A stretch of 8,743 bases of DNA, taken from NCBI GenBank assembly GCA_938041945.1, contig CALISC010000023.1:1-8743 (forward strand), given 5' to 3'. Each line of letters opens with the position of its first letter. The stretch's first letter is position 1. The DNA is from an uncultured Acholeplasmataceae bacterium (GTDB lineage Bacteria; Bacillota_I; Bacilli_A; Acholeplasmatales; Acholeplasmataceae). The notes under the pieces were generated by a model, which made no database searches, was not told the DNA's origin, and worked only from the letters and a program-made list of their open reading frames with translations. Both the position numbers and the translations under genes were made by a program. Shown here piece after piece: positions 6,589 through 8,743 of the stretch.

Positions 6589-6649
6589 AGTATAGCATTA
6601 TTGTCATAAAATTTAAATACATAACCGTATTATTTATGACAATTGTCAA
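6589..6649 (-). promoter_or_regulatory. promoter and probable XRE operators
   Basis: ATTGTCATAAA (6600-6610) and TTTATGACAAT (6633-6643) are a perfect 11-bp inverted repeat. The second arm overlaps a perfect 12-bp palindrome TGACAATTGTCA (6637-6648), so TTGTCA occurs three times in 49 bp. An extended -10 TGCTATACT (core at 6589-6594) reads toward the XRE gene with a weak -35 TTTAAA (6612-6617) at 17 bp, which puts the first arm inside the promoter spacer. This geometry suits repression by the adjacent XRE protein. Confidence 0.65.
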
Positions 6650-6682
6650 AAGCGCTACCTACTTGAAAAATTAGTGACTTAA

Positions 6683-6718
6683 ATAAAAAGGCATACGTGT
6701 ATTCGTACGCCTTAACTA
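6683..6718 (-). terminator. Rho-independent terminator after the GIY-YIG gene
   Basis: AAGGCATACG (6688-6697) pairs with CGTACGCCTT (6704-6713) with a single mismatch around a 6-base loop. On the minus strand the stem is followed by TTTTTATTT. It ends the minus-strand transcript that includes the GIY-YIG gene and separates it from the XRE promoter. Confidence 0.75.
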
Positions 6719-6790
6719 AAACTAAAAGTTTAATTTTGTTATCATGGGTTTATGAAAATTTTTGGATAATTGGGGTGAAATGTGAACAAG

Positions 6791-7503
6791 TTAAGAAGTT
6801 GCAGAAAGTTCAGTTGGTTTATTTAGTTCTAATAATTTCTTTTCTCTTAATTGAGCCACAGTTAATTTTTCGTCATTAACTCGCATAAATGCATAACTTT
6901 GTATTGCGTTCCAACCAGTTATTTTACAACCAAATTGGTTGTAAGACATAATAGAACCTTTGTAGTTGACATTCTTGCCATCAACTACTGTTTCATATTC
7001 TTCTTCGTTAGTAATTACATAAATTTTGTCGCCTTTATTTATAACCTTGTATTCTAAAAGCCAATCCCATTTAGGTAGTTTATTTTTCTTAGTCCTAATT
7101 TTTGTTGCTTCATCTTCGTATTTTCCTTCTTTTGCGGTTGGTTCACATAAAACTAAGTTTTCTTTTGTATTACTGATTTTTGCTATTGAACTCAAAATTC
7201 TATACGCTTCATAGGGTTCCAATGAGTAAAACTCGCGAATTCTTTTCTTTCCATCATTATTTTCAATTGTTCTTAAATCAGGATTTAGACCATCTATTAA
7301 ATTGTGCAGAGTTAAATCTTGTAGTCTTTCTTTTACTCTGTAGTATGCGTAAAGTCTGAAAGCATAAGGAATGCTTTCGCTTTTGTTCAGTTCTTTAATT
7401 CTTTGGTGTACATCGTCTGCGTAGCCTATCTTAACGTATTGTGGGAAAGAAGGTTAGTTAAAATATAGATAACGCCTGCATATTCATCATTTTTATTTAT
7501 CAT
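6791..7503 (-). pseudogene. GIY-YIG nuclease family gene, broken by a 1-nt frameshift
   Basis: The intact protein would have about 237 residues. ATG 7503 (AGGA 7-8 nt upstream) reads MINKNDEYAGVIYILTN and then loses frame. From 7453 the next frame down reads PSFPQYVKIGYADDVHQRI and continues open to the stop at 6791, with the shared N-P junction showing one C missing. GVIY and the later YVKIG match the two halves of the GIY-YIG endonuclease motif; the Arg in QRIKELN is the usual catalytic Arg position. The middle (LHNLIDGLNPDLR, REFYSLEPYEAYRILSSIAKIS) is typical of this Firmicutes family. A basic linker is followed by a C-terminal part (SIMSYNQFGCKITGW, then LTVAQLREKK) that loosely resembles DUF4357. 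The start codon is 14 bp from a CRISPR repeat, so no own promoter is visible. The deletion may be real or a sequencing error. Confidence 0.8.
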
Positions 7504-7517
7504 AGATTTTCCTTTCT

Positions 7518-7684
7518 GTTTTAGAGGGGGCTGAAATTGCACATCTCTCGAACTTCTTCATCTGTCTAACCTCTTAGTTTCAAGTTTTAGAGGGGGCGGA
7601 AATTGCACATCTCTCAAACCGTATTTTTTAGGGTTTTTAAAAGTGCTTGTTTTAGAGGGGGCTGAAATTGCACATCTCTCGAAC
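7518..7684 (-). CRISPR. CRISPR array, left part: three 36-bp repeats, two spacers
   Basis: Repeats lie at 7518-7553, 7584-7619 and 7649-7684, with spacers of 30 bp (7554-7583) and 29 bp (7620-7648). The plus-strand repeat starts GTTTTAGAGGGGGC and ends CACATCTCTCAAAC; its ends are near inverted copies (GTTTTAGAG / CTCTCAAAC), a type II-like look. The first and third repeats share two changes (G15 to T, A33 to G); the middle one is the consensus. Coding sequence begins 14 bp to the left, so there is no room for a leader there. This fits minus-strand transcription, in which the crRNA repeat begins GTTTGAGAG and ends TAAAAC. Spacers match nothing else in the window. No cas genes are present. Confidence 0.9.
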
Positions 7685-7762
7685 AGCAACTTGTAAAACA
7701 TTTTCAAAGTTATGCTGCAACCTCTCAACTTGTTGCGGTGTTAATTTTACCTCTAAATTCAT
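7652..7762 (-). pseudogene. 5' fragment of a third operon gene, cut at a CRISPR repeat
   Basis: ATG 7762 overlaps the HD gene's stop as ATGA, with GGAG just upstream, a normal coupled start. The native sequence gives 26 codons (MNLEVKLTPQQVERLQHNFE, then NVLQVA) and stops exactly at the repeat edge at 7685. The frame then runs into the repeat and ends at a TAA at 7652-7654. Too short to identify; the tight overlap and small predicted N-terminus suit a phage-type operon. It shows that the segment between the repeats was cut from a larger operon. Confidence 0.65.
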
Positions 7763-8175
7763 AACTCCAAGAGATAAGACAGACCTTTTAAGTATTTTCT
7801 CATCCTGTCTCTCGTCTTATCGTAAATCTCACCTAACCTCATAAAATCTAAATTGTGATACATATCTACTAACTTAACTCGCTTCGCTAAATCATTACTC
7901 TTAACTCTTTCTAAATAAGTATCATAACCTTCGTTTGGTCTCTTAGTAATAGCATCTACTGCATCTCTTATGAGCGTGCCAAACTTCTTCTCAATTAAAG
8001 ACAAAGAAACAAAAGAATCTTCCACCGTGTCGTGTAGCAAAGCCACTATCTTGCAATTCTTATCACTAAATCTACTAGCCACATACCTTGGATGCTTGAT
8101 ATAGGGTCGTCCTGACTTGTCAACTTGTCCCCAATGTGCTCTCAATGCCAATAAATACGCTTTAAATACTTTCAT
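7759..8175 (-). CDS. small HD-domain (p)ppGpp-hydrolase-like protein
   Basis: A 138-residue stand-alone HD hydrolase of the SpoT/Mesh1/small-alarmone-hydrolase type. Motifs in order are ALRAHWGQVDKSGRPYIKHP (H14 and H28), ALLHDTVED (H48, D49, E52, D53) and VKLVDMYHNLDFMR (D104, N108), the standard set of Mn-binding and substrate residues, all intact. Members remove pyrophosphate from (p)ppGpp or related alarmones. There is no synthetase or regulatory domain. The ATG at 8175 has AAGGAG 6 nt upstream. It starts 22 bp after the RelA/SpoT-like gene ends and overlaps the next gene by ATGA. HD hydrolases beside small RelA-like toxins act as antitoxins in some toxSAS pairs (FaRel/ATfaRel); that role here is inference. 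A phage-borne alarmone hydrolase is the other reading. Confidence 0.85.
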   Translation of the reverse strand: MKVFKAYLLALRAHWGQVDKSGRPYIKHPRYVASRFSDKNCKIVALLHDTVEDSFVSLSLIEKKFGTLIRDAVDAITKRPNEGYDTYLERVKSNDLAKRVKLVDMYHNLDFMRLGEIYDKTRDRMRKYLKGLSYLLEL

Positions 8176-8197
8176 AACATTCTCCTTTTGTATTTAA

Positions 8198-8531
8198 CTA
8201 TACGATATTCTTTAATTTCTCAATATCTTTCGGGTCTGGCAGTAGTTTATAAATATCTATCATCTGCTGTTGTATATCTTTCTTAGTCATCTTCGTTTGA
8301 GTATCTTTTCTCCACTCTTCATACTTAAGATGTGAAGCACTTTTCAACTGCATCGACTCCTTACTATGTATCTGTAATTCTGCCCTATTATCTTCTGGTG
8401 TTAAAACATCAATATGTATTCCTTTATAAGTCGGCGACGGTTCCAAATACTTATTATCAACACCTAAAACTTTAAACCCCTTGCCCTCTAATGTAGATAT
8501 AGTCTTCTTAGTTGAATTAACCATCGTATCG
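8198..8531 (-). pseudogene. 3' fragment of a RelA/SpoT-like nucleotidyltransferase-fold gene
   Basis: About 110 codons survive. From Met at 8524 the protein has 108 residues. Motifs are TYKGIHIDVLTPE (about 32-44), matching the GY-R/K-S-I/L-H strand of RelA/SpoT synthetases, then AELQIHSKESMQLK (48-61), matching the E-I-Q-I/F-x-T strand, and HLKYEEWRKD (65-74), the following helix. The N-terminal part with the ATP site is missing because the frame meets a CRISPR repeat at 8532. This form of the fold occurs in small alarmone synthetase toxins and as a C-terminal domain on phage head-morphogenesis proteins; I cannot tell which from the fragment. The frame stays open through the upstream repeats only because the 66-bp unit is divisible by three. 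Confidence 0.7.
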
Positions 8532-8743
8532 GTTTTAGAGGGGGCGGAAATTGCACATCTCTCAAATGAATGCTTACGACAGCACACCCTTTTTATGGTT
8601 TTAGAGGGGGCGGAAATTGCACATCTCTCAAACAAAATTATAATCCAGATAATAACAACTGCTGTTTTAGAGGGGGCGGAAATTGCACATCTCTCAAACA
8701 CGATAAGGAAAAATGTTTTTTAAAAGAAGGTTTTAGAGGGGGC
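8532..8743 (-). CRISPR. CRISPR array, right part: three full repeats and one cut by the window end
   Basis: Repeats lie at 8532-8567, 8598-8633 and 8664-8699, plus the first 14 bases of a fourth at 8730-8743; the three spacers are each 30 bp (8568-8597, 8634-8663, 8700-8729). The repeat is the same as in the left part. The copy at 8532-8567 has C36 changed to T; the others are consensus. A changed end repeat on the left and clean repeats on the right fit a leader lying to the right and minus-strand transcription. The sequence stops inside a repeat, a common place for assembly to break. Confidence 0.9.

Larger units (their letters stand above)
7685..8531. other. 847-bp foreign segment between two CRISPR repeats
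   Basis: The segment lies exactly between the third and fourth repeats, where a 30-bp spacer is expected. All its genes are on the minus strand in tight order: a 3' fragment of a RelA/SpoT-like gene, a complete HD hydrolase gene, and the 5' end of a third gene. Both outer genes are truncated at the repeat boundary. It holds no transposase, no terminal inverted repeats that I can see and no target duplication. It could be an oversized spacer, an insertion in the array, or an assembly crossover through spacers matching a phage in the sample. Confidence 0.7.

Noticed and set aside
6697..6879. Small plus-strand reading frame of 60 codons
   Set aside because: It starts inside a terminator hairpin, has no ribosome binding site and runs antisense into the GIY-YIG coding sequence.
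7450..7460. Programmed ribosomal frameshift in the GIY-YIG gene
   Set aside because: There is no slippery heptamer and no downstream stimulatory structure. A single missing C explains the change.
8320..8345. AAGATGTGAAGCAC as part of a tracrRNA anti-repeat
   Set aside because: Only a short, imperfect match to the repeat's GAGATGTGCAATTT, and it lies inside the RelA/SpoT-like coding sequence.
7685..8531. The 847-bp segment as an insertion sequence or integron cassette
   Set aside because: No transposase or integrase, no terminal inverted repeats, no attC-like structure, and two outer genes cut at their ends. The flanking repeats belong to a regular 66-bp array.
8532..8701. Open reading frames through the right array with a repeated FERCAISAPSK (minus) or LEGAEIAHLSN (plus) peptide
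   Set aside because: They are translations of the CRISPR repeats. The repeat-plus-spacer unit is 66 bp, a multiple of three, so frames stay open by chance. There is no ribosome binding site.

Overview
This looks like a complete metagenomic contig from a low-GC Gram-positive bacterium (Bacillota/Firmicutes). The DNA is AT-rich, Shine-Dalgarno sequences are strong (AAGGAG, AGGAG, GGGAG), the code is standard (Trp is TGG), and the gene set is typical of that phylum: a YutG-type PgpA, a QueT transporter with a candidate preQ1-I riboswitch, and a Fur/PerR regulator. I cannot name a genus. The first 11 bases match the end of an Illumina adapter, and the last 14 bases are the start of a CRISPR repeat, so both window edges look like assembly ends.

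Region 1 (about 1-4920) is ordinary chromosome. On the minus strand, read right to left, come a PgpA-family phosphatase, a six-TM membrane protein with a degenerate HD-GYP-like tail, metK, tRNA-Lys(CTT) with its own promoter, a terminator hairpin, and a PaaI-type thioesterase. On the plus strand are a Fur-family regulator and queT. pgpA and the fur-like gene diverge from an 11-bp inverted repeat that contains both -10 boxes.

Region 2 (about 4920-6790) is an accessory module on the minus strand: XRE repressor, then ImmA/IrrE metallopeptidase, then a PIN-like protein, with overlapping genes. Upstream are TTGTCA-type inverted repeats that are probably the repressor's operators. This is a phage/ICE-style immunity or toxin-antitoxin arrangement.

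Region 3 (about 6690-8743) is the unusual part. A GIY-YIG nuclease gene, broken by a 1-nt frameshift, begins 14 bp from a type II-like CRISPR array with 36-bp repeats and 29-30-bp spacers. After three repeats the array is interrupted by 847 bp. That segment carries the 3' end of a RelA/SpoT-like gene, a complete small HD hydrolase gene, and the first 26 codons of a third gene, all in one tight minus-strand operon cut at both ends exactly at repeat edges. The array then resumes with three full repeats and one partial repeat. Either a phage operon fragment really lies between two CRISPR repeats, as an oversized spacer or an insertion, or the assembler crossed between array and phage through shared spacer/protospacer sequence. 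No cas gene or convincing tracrRNA is present. The absence of any leader-like sequence at the left edge argues that the array is transcribed on the minus strand from a leader beyond the right edge.
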